From positions 215,039 to 279,038 of the forward strand of contig NZ_QRGR01000008.1 of NCBI RefSeq assembly GCF_003367245.1: 64,000 nucleotides of DNA. Reading direction: 5' to 3'. A program made the position numbers and the translations under genes. Under the pieces are notes generated by a model. The model ran no database searches and was not told the DNA's origin. It worked only from the letters and a program-made list of their open reading frames with translations. Source of the stretch: Pontibacter diazotrophicus. Lineage in GTDB: Bacteria; Bacteroidota; Bacteroidia; Cytophagales; Hymenobacteraceae. Positions within the stretch are counted from its first letter, which is position 1. The number at the start of each line of letters is the position of its first letter. Shown in pieces: positions 17,901-27,385 of the stretch.

Positions 17901-18104
17901 CTGCCAACAAGCTTAACAGAGCGTGTGCACCTGCAGCGTGCCAGACTATTTGTGCAGTCTCAGAACTTGTTCACTATCACGGATTACTCAGGATTTGATC
18001 CGGAGGTAAATACTTTCAGTGGTAGTAACGCCGCTCTCGGAACAGACTTCCTGGTTTATCCACAGGCAAGAACCATCACTTTTGGTGTAAACATTGGTCT
18101 TTAA
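14916..18104 (+). CDS. SusC/RagA family TonB-linked outer membrane transporter
   Basis: 1062 residues. Signal peptide 1-22; carboxypeptidase-regulatory-like domain at about 27-105 (GDPLPGVSVIVKG, NTLVFRYLGF); TonB-box-like stretch EEVVVVGYGTQ at about 107-117; plug with PLYVVDGVPI and the SAAIYGSRASNGVVLITTK signature; then a large 22-strand barrel ending in TFGVNIGL with the terminal aromatic/hydrophobic pattern. It moves large nutrients across the outer membrane powered by TonB-ExbBD. The partner SusD gene starts 19 bases downstream. There is no FecI/FecR pair or hybrid regulator adjacent. The substrate is unknown, but an amidase and an S9 peptidase follow the pair. Confidence 0.95.
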   Translation: MKKHVLLSMLLMFAIVVQSWGQLNRSIRGQVTSEGGDPLPGVSVIVKGTTVGASTDVEGRFSINNIPADANTLVFRYLGFADQEVRIGERNIIDVTLTASSRSIEEVVVVGYGTQTREELTGSIASVTAEALEDIPVVSVDQALQGRAAGVQVTQNSGTPGSGIAVRVRGAASIGAGNEPLYVVDGVPINTGNYSAIGTGGQQTNALADLNPNDIASMEILKDAASAAIYGSRASNGVVLITTKRGANAKTKINFGYYTGVQETWNRLNTLTGPQQVELYNEMVFNRYGDATGLGFASQADLTAYFFNGFRRARNDAGLWAAVDRPDGLRAVSTFEDPSTAPNTDWQDQIFRTAPISNYDLSISGGNERTKFLVSGTYFDQQGIVIGSAFERANGRLNLDHSISDKIRVGTSLGISRSVNSRIQNDNNINGVVSTALLVASDIPVYREDGTYAKDPGASTENPVAAAVEPTLSAISARVIGNTFAEWDILPSLRFRTTFGIDYLTFREEDFRPTTTNTGAGSNGLGQMSYRQDVSWLNENTLNYNKVFNEIHDFSALVGISYQQSTFNSIFAAATGFPGNDIQQLSAGSIKTDASSSESAWGLESYFSRFNYSLMNRYLFSASVRADGSSRFGANNRYGVFPAASVGWRISEEAFMENLDFLSELKLRASYGITGNSEIGNFDALALVGAGANYLQQAGLAPTQLGNPNLTWEETKQTNIGLDFGVLNNRIVLNVDAYLKLTDNLLLARPLVGSSGFTSVQENIGSMENKGLEFALTSYNIESNEPNGFNWNTNFNIAFNRNEITKLYGGNPYGVGFASWVEEGQPLGAFRGYVVDGIFQTQDEITALNDAAAASTGNAGAVYQSAATSPGDIRFRDLDGDGRITGDDQQIIGSAQPRYTGGLTNNLSYAGFDLSFFFQFTQGNQIYNNTRAFSEGMNGVFGQTAGVLNRWTPENTDTDVPRAVYGDPNNNRRTSDRWLEDGSYIRLKNIVLGYNLPTSLTERVHLQRARLFVQSQNLFTITDYSGFDPEVNTFSGSNAALGTDFLVYPQARTITFGVNIGL

Positions 18105-18122
18105 TTGTTAATCTGATTCAAA

Positions 18123-19490
18123 ATGATTCATAATAAATATTTTAAAATAGTTGCGTTGGGCTTGCTGCTGTCTTCTACGGCATGCGACCCGCTGGATGTT
18201 GAGCCACAGGCTTCTTTACCTGCAGAGACTGCTCTTGATAATAGAACTGGTGCTGAGGCAGGTCTAATTGGTGCCTATAGTGCTTTGCAAAGTGTCAACT
18301 ACATGGGACTGCGTTATTTTACATTTGCTGATTTAACAGCGGACAATGCAATACATAGCGGAACGTTTCCTTCATTTGCTCAAATTTCTCAGCAGAATAT
18401 TCTTCCAGATAACGTGGAACTGAGCAACATGTGGAATGCGATTTATGCAGGTATCAATAGAGCTAACAATCTTATCGCAAATGTTCCGAATGTGGATGAT
18501 CCAGCCTTTAACCAGGAGTCTGTATTAGGACAAGCCAGGTTTCTGCGTGCTTATCACTACTTCAACCTGATTAACTATTTCGGTGGCTCTACAACCGGGT
18601 TTGGTGATAATGGTCTAGGGGTGCCGCTTCGTACCGAACCTACAATAACGCCTGAGGATGCAAACCCAACCCCACGTGCCTCTGAGGCTGAAGTGATTGC
18701 GCTGGTGCTGGAAGATCTGGACTATGCTATCGCTAACCTACCAGAGTCTTTCGCTGGTGCTGCCGGAAAAGGACGTGCTACGCAGGCAGCAGCACTTGCC
18801 CTTAAATCTCGTGTTCAGTTATATCAGGGAAACTACCAGGATGCTGCAGAACTTGCACAGCAGGTAATAGAGTCTGAAAGGTTTACTTTGGTAGATAACT
18901 ACCAGGATATCTATGAGCAGCGAAATACGGCAGAGTCTATCTGGGAGCTTCAGTTTGATCCTGTAAACGATAATAGTATTGCATTTTTCTGGTTGCCAAC
19001 AGGTTTGGGAGGCCGTAACGAAGTATCTCCATCACCAGATTTAGCTGCAGCGCATGAAGAGGGTGATGAACGTTTAAATACGAACGTTTTAACACCTACT
19101 TACACTGGGAAGTATACCAGGATTTCAGACGGTACTGACCACGTAATGTTAATCAGATATGCAGAGGTGCTCCTGAATAGGGCTGAGGCATTGGCAAGAC
19201 TGGGTGGTATAGAGAATTTACTTGAAGCTACCAGCCTGCTGAACGAAGTCAGAGAAAGAGCAGAACTTGCTCCTGTAGTTGAGTTAACACAGGAAGCCCT
19301 TATCGATGCTATTCTGCAGGAGAGAAGAATCGAGTTGGCAAACGAAGGACACAGATGGTTTGATCTCCGCCGTACACAAAGAGCTGCTGAAGAGCTTGAG
19401 ATAACTGATCCGAACAGATTGCTTTGGCCAATCCCTCAAAGAGAAGTTTTAAACTCTGAGGATCTGGTAGAGCAAAATCCAGGATACTAA
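18123..19490 (+). CDS. RagB/SusD family nutrient-binding lipoprotein
   Basis: 455 residues. Lipobox LSSTAC places the anchored Cys at about 21. TPR-like helices appear in order, including LIGAYSALQ, GQARFLRAYHYFNLINYFGG and ALKSRVQLYQGNY; the C-terminal half has LLNRAEALARLGG, ILQERRIELANEGHRWFDLRRT and a final LVEQNPGY, all classical SusD marks. It is the surface lid that captures substrate for the SusC barrel encoded just upstream. The same transcript ends in the terminator at 19512. Confidence 0.95.
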   Translation: MIHNKYFKIVALGLLLSSTACDPLDVEPQASLPAETALDNRTGAEAGLIGAYSALQSVNYMGLRYFTFADLTADNAIHSGTFPSFAQISQQNILPDNVELSNMWNAIYAGINRANNLIANVPNVDDPAFNQESVLGQARFLRAYHYFNLINYFGGSTTGFGDNGLGVPLRTEPTITPEDANPTPRASEAEVIALVLEDLDYAIANLPESFAGAAGKGRATQAAALALKSRVQLYQGNYQDAAELAQQVIESERFTLVDNYQDIYEQRNTAESIWELQFDPVNDNSIAFFWLPTGLGGRNEVSPSPDLAAAHEEGDERLNTNVLTPTYTGKYTRISDGTDHVMLIRYAEVLLNRAEALARLGGIENLLEATSLLNEVRERAELAPVVELTQEALIDAILQERRIELANEGHRWFDLRRTQRAAEELEITDPNRLLWPIPQREVLNSEDLVEQNPGY

Positions 19491-19511
19491 TCTATATTCC
19501 TGAACAAATGA

Positions 19512-19549
19512 AAATAAGGGGTAGACATTATGTCTACCCCTTATTTTTT
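19512..19549 (+). terminator. Terminator of the first SusCD operon
   Basis: Stem AATAAGGGGTAGACAT paired with ATGTCTACCCCTTATT, almost without loop, followed by TTTTTT. It separates susCD from the amidase gene, so the latter probably has its own promoter. Confidence 0.9.
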
Positions 19550-19596
19550 ATCAAATTTTAGTACTTTAGTTGAATTAAAATTTTCAAATAACATAG

Positions 19597-21270
19597 ATGA
19601 AAAAGAATGCAATTGCTTTGTTGGGTGCCGCCTGCTTTGTTTCAGGAGCATTTATAATGAAAGTAGCAGAAGATAAAATTACGCTGGATGTGCTGCAGGA
19701 TGCACAAAAGCTCATAGGGCTTACCTTCACAAATGCACAGCTCGACTCTACCCTGTCGGAGATGGAGGATTTCAAAGAGAGTTATGAAGCTATCCGGAAG
19801 GTGCCACTGCCAAACGATGTAGCCCCGGCACTGGTATTCAATCCCATTCCGGTGGGGTATACCTTTGAAAAGCAGAAAGTGGCTTTTGATGTCGCGCCCC
19901 CCGCCAACGTGAAGCTGCCAAAGAAGCGCGAGGAGCTGGCATTTTACTCTATTCCGCAACTGGCAGAGCTGGTGCGTACGCAGCAGATAAGCTCTGAAGA
20001 GCTGACAAAATTTTACATCGCGCGCCTGAAGAAGTATGGCCCTACCCTGGAATGTATCACCACGCTCACAGAAGAACTGGCCATGCAACAGGCACGGCAG
20101 GCAGACAAGGAAATAAAAGCCGGAAAATACAGAGGCCTGCTGCATGGTATACCGTTTGGTGTGAAAGACCTGCTGTCGACAAAGAAGTATAAAACAACCT
20201 GGGGCGCTATGCCATACAAAGACCAGGTAATAGATGAGGATGCCACCGTTGTGCAGCGCCTGCAGGATGCAGGAGGCGTGTTAGTAGCGAAAACGACCTT
20301 AGGCGCGCTGGCCATGGGTGATGTTTGGTACGGCGGTAAAACACGTTCGCCCTGGGATATCAGCAAGGGCTCGAGTGGCTCTTCTGCCGGGTCCGCTGCG
20401 GCAGTGGCGGGTGGTTTGCTGCCCTTTGCCATTGGCACAGAGACCTTAGGCTCTATTGTTTCTCCGTCCACCGCTTGCGGTACCACAGGTCTGCGCCCTA
20501 CTTTTGGCCGCGTGAGCCGCCATGGTGCCATGGCTTTGAGCTGGTCTATGGATAAGATAGGCCCGATTACCCGGTCCGCAGAAGATGCCGCTATTGTGTT
20601 TAATGCCATTTACGGCCCTGACGGGAAGGACCAGTCGGTGTACGATGCGCCTTTCAACTATAACCCGGGCATAGATGCAAAGAAGCTGCGCGTAGGTTAC
20701 CTGAAAAAAGATTTTGAGCGCAGCTACGGCTTCAAGGAAAACGATGAGGCGACACTGGCCGCGTTGCGCCAGGCAGGTATAGAACTGGTGCCGATTGAGC
20801 TGCCAGATTTGCCGGCAAGGGAACTGACGCTGACGATTTCTGTGGAAGGGGCGGCTGCCTTTGATGAGCTTACCCGAAGTGGCCGCGACAGCCTGCTGGT
20901 GGCCCAGCATAAGAATGCCTGGCCGAATACGTTTAGGGCCGCCCGTTTTGTGCCAGCCGTAGAGTACCTGCAGGCACAGCGCGTGCGTACTTTGCTGGTG
21001 CAGCAGATGCAGGAGAAACTCAAGGACGTAGACGTATACCTGAGCCCTTCCTTTGCCAGTAACAACTTAGTGATGACCAACCTGACAGGGCACCCGTGTG
21101 TGGTGTTGCCAAACGGCTTCCAGAAAAATGGCATGCCCACCACCATCACGTTTATGGGTAAGCTTTTCGGCGAAGCGGAGTTACTAACTCTGGCTAAATT
21201 TTACCAGGAAATCACAGCGCATGACGAGCAGCACCCGGATATGAATTTCGGAAAGAAAAAGAAATCCTAA
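19597..21270 (+). CDS. Exported amidase (amidase signature family)
   Basis: 557 residues. The N-terminus (MKKNAIALLGAACFVSGAFI) is signal-peptide-like. The amidase signature triad is visible: Lys190 in GVKDLL, the Ser-rich loop KGSSGSSAGS at 257-266 supplying the cis-Ser, and nucleophile Ser286 in TLGSIVSPS. The first 100 residues before the domain are extra to the minimal fold. It hydrolyses amide bonds, probably in the periplasm; candidates include acylated amino compounds and peptide amides. A GatA role is unlikely because the protein is exported and no gatB/C is near. It lies between the SusCD pair and an S9 peptidase, though with its own terminator. Confidence 0.9.
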   Translation: MKKNAIALLGAACFVSGAFIMKVAEDKITLDVLQDAQKLIGLTFTNAQLDSTLSEMEDFKESYEAIRKVPLPNDVAPALVFNPIPVGYTFEKQKVAFDVAPPANVKLPKKREELAFYSIPQLAELVRTQQISSEELTKFYIARLKKYGPTLECITTLTEELAMQQARQADKEIKAGKYRGLLHGIPFGVKDLLSTKKYKTTWGAMPYKDQVIDEDATVVQRLQDAGGVLVAKTTLGALAMGDVWYGGKTRSPWDISKGSSGSSAGSAAAVAGGLLPFAIGTETLGSIVSPSTACGTTGLRPTFGRVSRHGAMALSWSMDKIGPITRSAEDAAIVFNAIYGPDGKDQSVYDAPFNYNPGIDAKKLRVGYLKKDFERSYGFKENDEATLAALRQAGIELVPIELPDLPARELTLTISVEGAAAFDELTRSGRDSLLVAQHKNAWPNTFRAARFVPAVEYLQAQRVRTLLVQQMQEKLKDVDVYLSPSFASNNLVMTNLTGHPCVVLPNGFQKNGMPTTITFMGKLFGEAELLTLAKFYQEITAHDEQHPDMNFGKKKKS

Positions 21271-21280
21271 GAAATGCCGG

Positions 21281-21319
21281 AACCGCCACCTGAAACTAAA
21301 TGCATCAGGTGGCGGTTTT
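21281..21319 (+). terminator. Terminator after the amidase gene
   Basis: Arms AACCGCCACCTGA (21281-21293) and TCAGGTGGCGGTT (21305-21317), a perfect 13-bp stem followed by TT. The longest frame of the next gene would start inside it, which supports the later start at 21406. Confidence 0.85.
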
Positions 21320-21405
21320 GCTTAATGAGTTTGGGTTTCTTAATTTTATTCGCAACAGAGCTAATTACTCAACCTACTAACCAATCAACCTACAAAAAAA
21401 CATTC

Positions 21406-23805
21406 ATGTTATTCAGAAAACGAGCCGTAGCCCTGGTGGCCTACCTGATGCTGTGTGGCGGAGCCATGCAGGCGCAGGACGGGAAGATGGAACTCAGCGT
21501 GGAGAAAATAATGCGCGACCCGAAATGGATGGGTACTTCTCCGAGCAACATCTTCTGGTCAGAAGACGGCAAAAAGATCTACTTCAACTGGAATCCGGAT
21601 GGCAACAAAGCAGACTCGCTGTACAGTGTATCTGCTGACGGCAAAAACATCTGGAAGGTAAGCCCGCAGGAACGCCGGAGCCTGCCTTCTCCTTATGGAG
21701 AATATAACCGCGCGGAAACAAAGAAGGTGTACGAGAAGAACGGCGACATCTTTTTGTATGATATAAAGTCCGGGAAGCCGCATCAGATAACAAATACTGT
21801 AGAGCGGGAAAATAGCCCCTCGTTCAGCCATAACGAGCAAAAGGTAGTTTACATTAAGGACAATAACCTCTTTGCCTGGCATGCGACCGACGGGCAAACT
21901 GTACAGCTAACCGACTTTAAAAAAGGACGAAAGGCGGCAGAAGAGGGAAAAGATGCCCAGCGGGACTGGCTAAAGTCACAACAGTTGTCGCTGCTGCAGA
22001 TTGTGCGGGATCGCGAGGCTGAGAAAGAGGCGCAGAAAAAGCAACAGAAGCAGGACGCGCCGTCCCGCCCGAAAGAGATTTACATAGAGGATAAGTCTGT
22101 CAGCAGCATCAACCTGAGCCCGAATGAGCGCTTTATCACTTATCAACTGGTAAACCGCCCGAAAAACGCCAAGGTAGCCATTGTGCCGGATTACGTTACC
22201 TCCTCCGGCTATACAGAAGACATCAACACCCGCACAAAAGTAGGTGATGCGCAAGCTACCTATGAATTCTTTGTGTACGATACCCAGCGTGATACCGCTT
22301 TTGCCGTCTCCATGAAGGATGTCGCTGGCATTATGGAGCAGCCTGCTTACCTGCAGGAAAGAGAGGCGAAAGCCAGTGCAGCAAAGGACACAACCGATAG
22401 CAAAGCGAAGAAAATAGCAGAGCGTGCCACCGTTATCTATGGCCCTTTCTGGTCTGACAACGGCAGCGAGGCAGTGGTGGTAGCTCGCTCTCAGGACAAC
22501 AAGGACCGCTGGATTCTGAAGTTAGACCCTGCGACAGGTAAGCTGTCGGTGCTGGACCGCCAGCGCGATGAGGCCTGGATAAGCGGTCCCGGTATCGGAT
22601 ACGGCTCCGGCGATATTGGCTGGATGCCGGACAACAAGCGCGTGTGGTTCCAGTCAGAGGAAAGCGGCTATTCGCACCTGTATACAGTGGATGTGAACAG
22701 CGGCACAAAGCAGGCCCTTACCAGCGGCAATTTTGAGGTGTCGGATCTGCGGATGTCAGATGATAAAAAAAACTGGTACTTTACCGCAAACCTGGTGCAC
22801 CCGGGCGAGCAGCATTTCTACCGTATGCCTTTGCAGGGAGGGGAGATGGTACAATTGACCACCATGCCTGGTGCCCAGGAAGTCACGCTGTCGCCGGATG
22901 AGAAGCATCTGGCCATTCGCTCTTCTACCAGCAATCAGCCGTGGGAGTTGTATGTGCTGAATAACAGAAAAAACGCGAAGCCGAAGCAGGTGACGCAATC
23001 GCTGACTGAAGAGTTTAAGTCTTATGACTGGCGTGAGCCGGAGGTTATTTCTTTTAAGGTAAAGGATAATACGGATGTATATGCCCGCCTGTATCGCCCG
23101 GAGAACCCACAGAACAACGGACCTGCCGTGGTATTTGTACATGGCGCCGGCTATCTGCAGAATGCCCACAAGTGGTGGAGCAGCTATTTCCGGGAGTACA
23201 TGTTCCATAACTTCCTGGTTGACCAGGGCTATACCGTGCTGGACATCGACTACAGGGGCAGCGCCGGCTACGGCCGCGACGTACGCACCGGCATCTACCA
23301 GTTTATGGGCGGCAAAGACCTGAGCGACCACGTAGACGGGGCAAAGCTCCTGGTAGAGAAGTATAACGTAGACCCGAACCGCATTGGTATCTATGGTGGC
23401 TCATACGGAGGCTTCATCACGCTGATGGCCATGTTTACAGAGCCCGATGTATTTGCTGCGGGTGCTGCCTTGCGCTCTGTTACAGACTGGGCACACTACA
23501 ACCACGGCTACACCTCCAACATCCTGAACACGCCTCAATCGGATAGCCTTGCTTATGCAAAGAGCTCACCTATATACTATGCAGAAGGCCTGAAGGGTGC
23601 CCTGCTGATGTGCCATGGCATGGTAGATACCAACGTGCATTTCCAGGATATTGTGCGCCTGTCGCAGCGCCTCATCGAATTGGGGAAAGACAACTGGGAA
23701 CTAGCTGTATACCCGGTAGAGAATCATGGTTTCACAGAGCCATCCAGCTGGACAGATGAGTACAAGCGTATTTTCAAACTCTTTGAAGAGAACCTGAAGG
23801 AGTAA
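21406..23805 (+). CDS. Exported S9 family peptidase (DPP IV/acylaminoacyl type)
   Basis: 799 residues from ATG 21406, chosen because it gives a clean signal peptide (LMLCGGAMQAQ) and lies downstream of the amidase terminator. The N-terminal beta-propeller (to about 530) has repeated WD40-like elements such as FWSEDGKKIYF and LSPDEKHLAIRS; residues about 150-260 are unusually Lys/Gln-rich. The C-terminal alpha/beta-hydrolase has Ser666 in GGSYGG, Asp741 in MVDTNVHF and His774 in ENHGF. It cleaves dipeptides or acyl-amino acids from oligopeptides in the periplasm. Together with the M1 peptidase, amidase and two SusCD pairs it suggests peptide scavenging. Confidence 0.93.
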   Translation: MLFRKRAVALVAYLMLCGGAMQAQDGKMELSVEKIMRDPKWMGTSPSNIFWSEDGKKIYFNWNPDGNKADSLYSVSADGKNIWKVSPQERRSLPSPYGEYNRAETKKVYEKNGDIFLYDIKSGKPHQITNTVERENSPSFSHNEQKVVYIKDNNLFAWHATDGQTVQLTDFKKGRKAAEEGKDAQRDWLKSQQLSLLQIVRDREAEKEAQKKQQKQDAPSRPKEIYIEDKSVSSINLSPNERFITYQLVNRPKNAKVAIVPDYVTSSGYTEDINTRTKVGDAQATYEFFVYDTQRDTAFAVSMKDVAGIMEQPAYLQEREAKASAAKDTTDSKAKKIAERATVIYGPFWSDNGSEAVVVARSQDNKDRWILKLDPATGKLSVLDRQRDEAWISGPGIGYGSGDIGWMPDNKRVWFQSEESGYSHLYTVDVNSGTKQALTSGNFEVSDLRMSDDKKNWYFTANLVHPGEQHFYRMPLQGGEMVQLTTMPGAQEVTLSPDEKHLAIRSSTSNQPWELYVLNNRKNAKPKQVTQSLTEEFKSYDWREPEVISFKVKDNTDVYARLYRPENPQNNGPAVVFVHGAGYLQNAHKWWSSYFREYMFHNFLVDQGYTVLDIDYRGSAGYGRDVRTGIYQFMGGKDLSDHVDGAKLLVEKYNVDPNRIGIYGGSYGGFITLMAMFTEPDVFAAGAALRSVTDWAHYNHGYTSNILNTPQSDSLAYAKSSPIYYAEGLKGALLMCHGMVDTNVHFQDIVRLSQRLIELGKDNWELAVYPVENHGFTEPSSWTDEYKRIFKLFEENLKE

Positions 23806-23823
23806 ATTCTTTAACCTATCACG

Positions 23824-23857
23824 AAAAGCGTATGGTGCCTGGCATCATACGCTTTTT
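23824..23857 (+). terminator. Terminator after the S9 peptidase gene
   Basis: AAAAGCGTATGGTGCC paired with GGCATCATACGCTTTT (one mismatch) and a T-run after it. Confidence 0.85.
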
Positions 23858-24331
23858 GCTTTTATGGCTTCTGGGAGAAGTGTGTAAAATTTTTTTTTCT
23901 TTCAATCATGGCTCTAATCAAAGGAGCAGGTACTGGAACAAAAAAATAATGAATATAACATAAGTTGTGCAGGTCTAATGCTTGGCTTTAGCCCAGGGTA
24001 AAAGAATGTACAATTAGTGGCTTAGGTCAATGGAATCTGAAATATTTGGTTTCAGGAGCGTAATAGCCGGTGCTTCAATGTTTTAACACTAAAAGCAGAA
24101 GAGATTTAAAGGGATACTAGTGGTTTATTGAAAAAAGTAAATTTCACATTTAACGATAACCACTTGGGCTTCAGGTTGAGTTATAACAGAAAGAGAGAGG
24201 GGTGCTGGGAATAAGGCGATTGAATGGCTGGAATGTGAGGTTTTTTTCATCTTAGTTTAGATTTGTTTTTTTATGTTGTAACTTCGAGTTATAAACAAAT
24301 TTCCAACCAAATTTTATTTTTATTTAACTTC
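23858..24331 (+). other. AT-rich leader region of the second SusCD operon
   Basis: 474 bases with no supportable gene. A -7 element TAGATTTG sits at 24258-24265, giving a leader of roughly 60 bases before ATG 24332. I see no conserved RNA fold and no -33 TTG at the right distance. Confidence 0.5.
24258..24265 (+). promoter_or_regulatory. -7 promoter element of the second SusCD operon
   Basis: TAGATTTG fits TAnnTTTG exactly. The longest SusC reading frame (from 24263) begins inside it, so translation must start later, at 24332. Confidence 0.5.
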
Positions 24332-27300
24332 ATGAGAAAAGTTATATTTCTTAGTTTGGTGATGCTCCTGTCACTTGTAAGTCAGGTGTGGGCGCAAAGT
24401 CAGACTATCTCAGGGGTCGTATCCGACGCTGGGAATGGACAACCGCTGCCAGGTGTGAACGTGGTGGTAAAGGGTACATCTATTGGCACATTCACAGGAG
24501 CAAACGGAGAGTTTACTGTGGATGTGCCAGAGGGAAGCGAAACGCTGGTGTTCTCGTATCTGGGCTATGTAAACCAGGATGTAAACATTGCTGGCAAAAC
24601 TTCTGTTAACGTGGCGCTGAAAGAAGACAGCAAGGCGCTTTCTGAGGTGGTGGTCATAGGCTACGGTACCCAGGAAAAGCGCGATATCACTGGTTCGGTA
24701 GCGTCTGTTAAATCAGAGGAAATCGAGAACCTACCCGTTGCTGGTCTTGACCAGGCTATTCAGGGTAGAATTGCCGGTGTAAATGTTACCTCCAGTTCAG
24801 GTACTCCGGGGGGAGGTATCTCTGTGCGTGTGCGTGGTACAAGTTCTATCTCGGCAGGTAACAGCCCGCTATATGTAGTAGATGGTGTGCCAGTTTCAAA
24901 TACAGATATTTCGCAGGGTGGCTTCGGCAACCAGGAAATCAACCCGCTGTCTGAAATCAACCCGAACGACATTGAATCGATTGAGGTGTTAAAAGATGCT
25001 TCTTCTGCCGCTATTTACGGTTCGAGAGGCTCTAACGGTGTTGTGCTGATTACTACGAAGAAAGGTAAAGCCGGCAAAACACAGGTAGACATTGATGCTT
25101 ATTCAGGTGTGCAGAGCTTTACAAAAAAAGTGGATTTCCTTAACTCTAATGAGTATGTGGATGTCGTAAATGAGGCGCGCCAGAACTACATGAATGACAA
25201 TCCGGGCAATACAGTTGACCTTCTGGGTGCACCTGCTGTAAACACGAACTGGATAGACGAAATAACCAGGAACAATGCTGCCATTTCTAACCTGCAGGTA
25301 AGCGTAAGAGGCGGAAACGATAAGACACGCTTCTATATCTCCGGTGCCCGCTTTTTGCAGGAAGGTATTATCCTGAACAATGAGTATGAGCGTAAGAACC
25401 TCCGCCTGAACTTAGAACATTCTATCAGCGATAAAGTTGAGATTGGTTCTAATCTGGGTGTTAGCCGTTCAGTGAACAACCGTATCATCGGTGATAACAG
25501 CATTTTTGCGCCATGGCCAAACGCCCTGCAGTCCCGCCCGGACCAGCCTGCTTATAACGAAGACGGTACTTACTTTGCCACACAGCGAAACAACCCGGTA
25601 CAGGGGGCGCTGGAGCCGCAGTATGAAACCACCATCTTCCGTGTTTTCGGTAATGTTTTCGGGTCTTACGAAATCATCCCGGGCCTGAAGTACAGACTTT
25701 CTGCCGGTGGCGACTGGTACAACAACAAGGAGTTCCAGTATGAGCCAATCACGTCTGGGCAGGGCTTCGGTACAAAAGGATATGGCCTGGCTGGTAACGG
25801 TGTGGCGAGCAACTACCTTGTCGAGAACACTATTGACTACTCAAAATCTTTTGGTGAACTGAACCTGTCTGCTTTAGCGGGTTATACTTACCAGGAGTTT
25901 GTAACAGAAAGACAAAATGTGCAGGGAACGGATTTCCCGTCTGCCAGCTTCCATTACATCACTTCGGCAGCCAAAATCCTTTCAGGTACAAGCACCTGGA
26001 CATCAAATGCGCTGGAGTCTTACTTAGGGCGTGTTAACCTGGACTATGGTGACAAGTACCTGTTGTCTCTTGCCATCAGACGCGACGGTGCCTCTAAGTT
26101 CTCTGAAGACAACAAGTATGGTGCATTCCCATCTGTTTCTGTGGGCTGGAGACTTTCGCAGGAAGCATTTATGCAGCAGTTCGACTTCCTGAGTGACCTG
26201 AAGCTGCGTGCCAGCTACGGTATAACCGGTAACCAGGAAGGTATTGGCGACTATGCCGCCATGGCCCTCATCACAGGTGACCGCAACTACAACGACCAGT
26301 CAGGTATTGCCCCTTCGCAGCTTCCTAACCCGGACCTGAGATGGGAGCAGACAAAGCAGACAAACGTAGGTTTAGACCTTGGTTTGTTTAACAACAGAAT
26401 CAGCCTTGGTGCAGATTACTTTATCAAGCAAACAGATGACCTGTTGCTTAGCAGACCGTTGCCAAGAACATCCGGCTACACCAGCATCACAGAGAACATC
26501 GGTTCTGTGGAAAACAAAGGTTTTGAGTTTGCTATCACAACCAGAAACTTCGATGGCGCTTTCAGGTGGTCTACTGACTTTAACATTGCCTTCATTAACA
26601 ACGAGGTAACCAGACTGAACAACAACGAACCGTTTGACAGAGGCTTTGTAAACAGAGTGGCGGTTGGGCAACCAGTTGGTGCATTCTATCTGCTGGAGCA
26701 GGTAGGTATTTACCAGACAGATGAGGAAGTGCCTGCCAAGCTATATGCAAGGGGTGTAAGAGCCGGTGATGTTATGTTCAGGGATGTGAATGGTGATGGT
26801 GACATTACGACTGGCGCAGACAGAACGTTTGTAGGAAGCGCCGTGCCGGATTATTTCGGTGGTATCACTAATAACTTCGCTTACAAAGGATTTGACCTGA
26901 GCGTGTTCTTCCAGTACAGTGTAGGCAACGAGATCTATGCCATGTGGAAAGAACTGGATGCAGCCGGTAACCTGGGTGCCCGCGAGAACAACAACGCCAT
27001 TGCCAGAGACGAAGCAGAGAACAGGTGGACTGCCCCGGGCACTAGCAACACTGTGCCAAGAGCTATTTACGGTGCTGCCGGTACTTATAACACACAGCGT
27101 TCTTCCAGATACCTGGAAGATGGTTCTTACCTGCGCCTTAAAACATTAAACCTTGGCTACTCTTTGCCAGGACAGCTGGTAGACAGAGTAGGTTTGAGAA
27201 AGGTAAGAGTTTATGCTACAGGCCAGAACCTGCTAACCTTTACAAAGTACTCCGGATTTGACCCTGAAGTAAGCTCTAACGCACAGGATGCTGTAACGGC

Positions 27301-27367
27301 AGCCAACGACCAGGCCACGCTGCCTCAGTTGAGAAGCTTTACGCTGGGTGTGAACATAGGCTTTTAA
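24332..27367 (+). CDS. SusC/RagA family TonB-linked outer membrane transporter
   Basis: 1011 residues from ATG 24332 (MRKVIFLSLVMLLSL, signal ending VWAQ). Same order as the first SusC: carboxypeptidase-regulatory-like domain (QPLPGVNVVVKG, LVFSYLGYV), box SEVVVIGYGTQ, plug with PLYVVDGVPVSN and SAAIYGSRGSNGVVLITTK, and barrel ending LGVNIGF. The two SusC proteins share much of their plug and barrel wording and are clearly paralogues, with this one about 50 residues shorter. It pairs with the SusD gene 19 bases downstream. Substrate unknown. Confidence 0.95.
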   Translation: MRKVIFLSLVMLLSLVSQVWAQSQTISGVVSDAGNGQPLPGVNVVVKGTSIGTFTGANGEFTVDVPEGSETLVFSYLGYVNQDVNIAGKTSVNVALKEDSKALSEVVVIGYGTQEKRDITGSVASVKSEEIENLPVAGLDQAIQGRIAGVNVTSSSGTPGGGISVRVRGTSSISAGNSPLYVVDGVPVSNTDISQGGFGNQEINPLSEINPNDIESIEVLKDASSAAIYGSRGSNGVVLITTKKGKAGKTQVDIDAYSGVQSFTKKVDFLNSNEYVDVVNEARQNYMNDNPGNTVDLLGAPAVNTNWIDEITRNNAAISNLQVSVRGGNDKTRFYISGARFLQEGIILNNEYERKNLRLNLEHSISDKVEIGSNLGVSRSVNNRIIGDNSIFAPWPNALQSRPDQPAYNEDGTYFATQRNNPVQGALEPQYETTIFRVFGNVFGSYEIIPGLKYRLSAGGDWYNNKEFQYEPITSGQGFGTKGYGLAGNGVASNYLVENTIDYSKSFGELNLSALAGYTYQEFVTERQNVQGTDFPSASFHYITSAAKILSGTSTWTSNALESYLGRVNLDYGDKYLLSLAIRRDGASKFSEDNKYGAFPSVSVGWRLSQEAFMQQFDFLSDLKLRASYGITGNQEGIGDYAAMALITGDRNYNDQSGIAPSQLPNPDLRWEQTKQTNVGLDLGLFNNRISLGADYFIKQTDDLLLSRPLPRTSGYTSITENIGSVENKGFEFAITTRNFDGAFRWSTDFNIAFINNEVTRLNNNEPFDRGFVNRVAVGQPVGAFYLLEQVGIYQTDEEVPAKLYARGVRAGDVMFRDVNGDGDITTGADRTFVGSAVPDYFGGITNNFAYKGFDLSVFFQYSVGNEIYAMWKELDAAGNLGARENNNAIARDEAENRWTAPGTSNTVPRAIYGAAGTYNTQRSSRYLEDGSYLRLKTLNLGYSLPGQLVDRVGLRKVRVYATGQNLLTFTKYSGFDPEVSSNAQDAVTAANDQATLPQLRSFTLGVNIGF

Positions 27368-27385
27368 TTATTCGACTTTACAAAG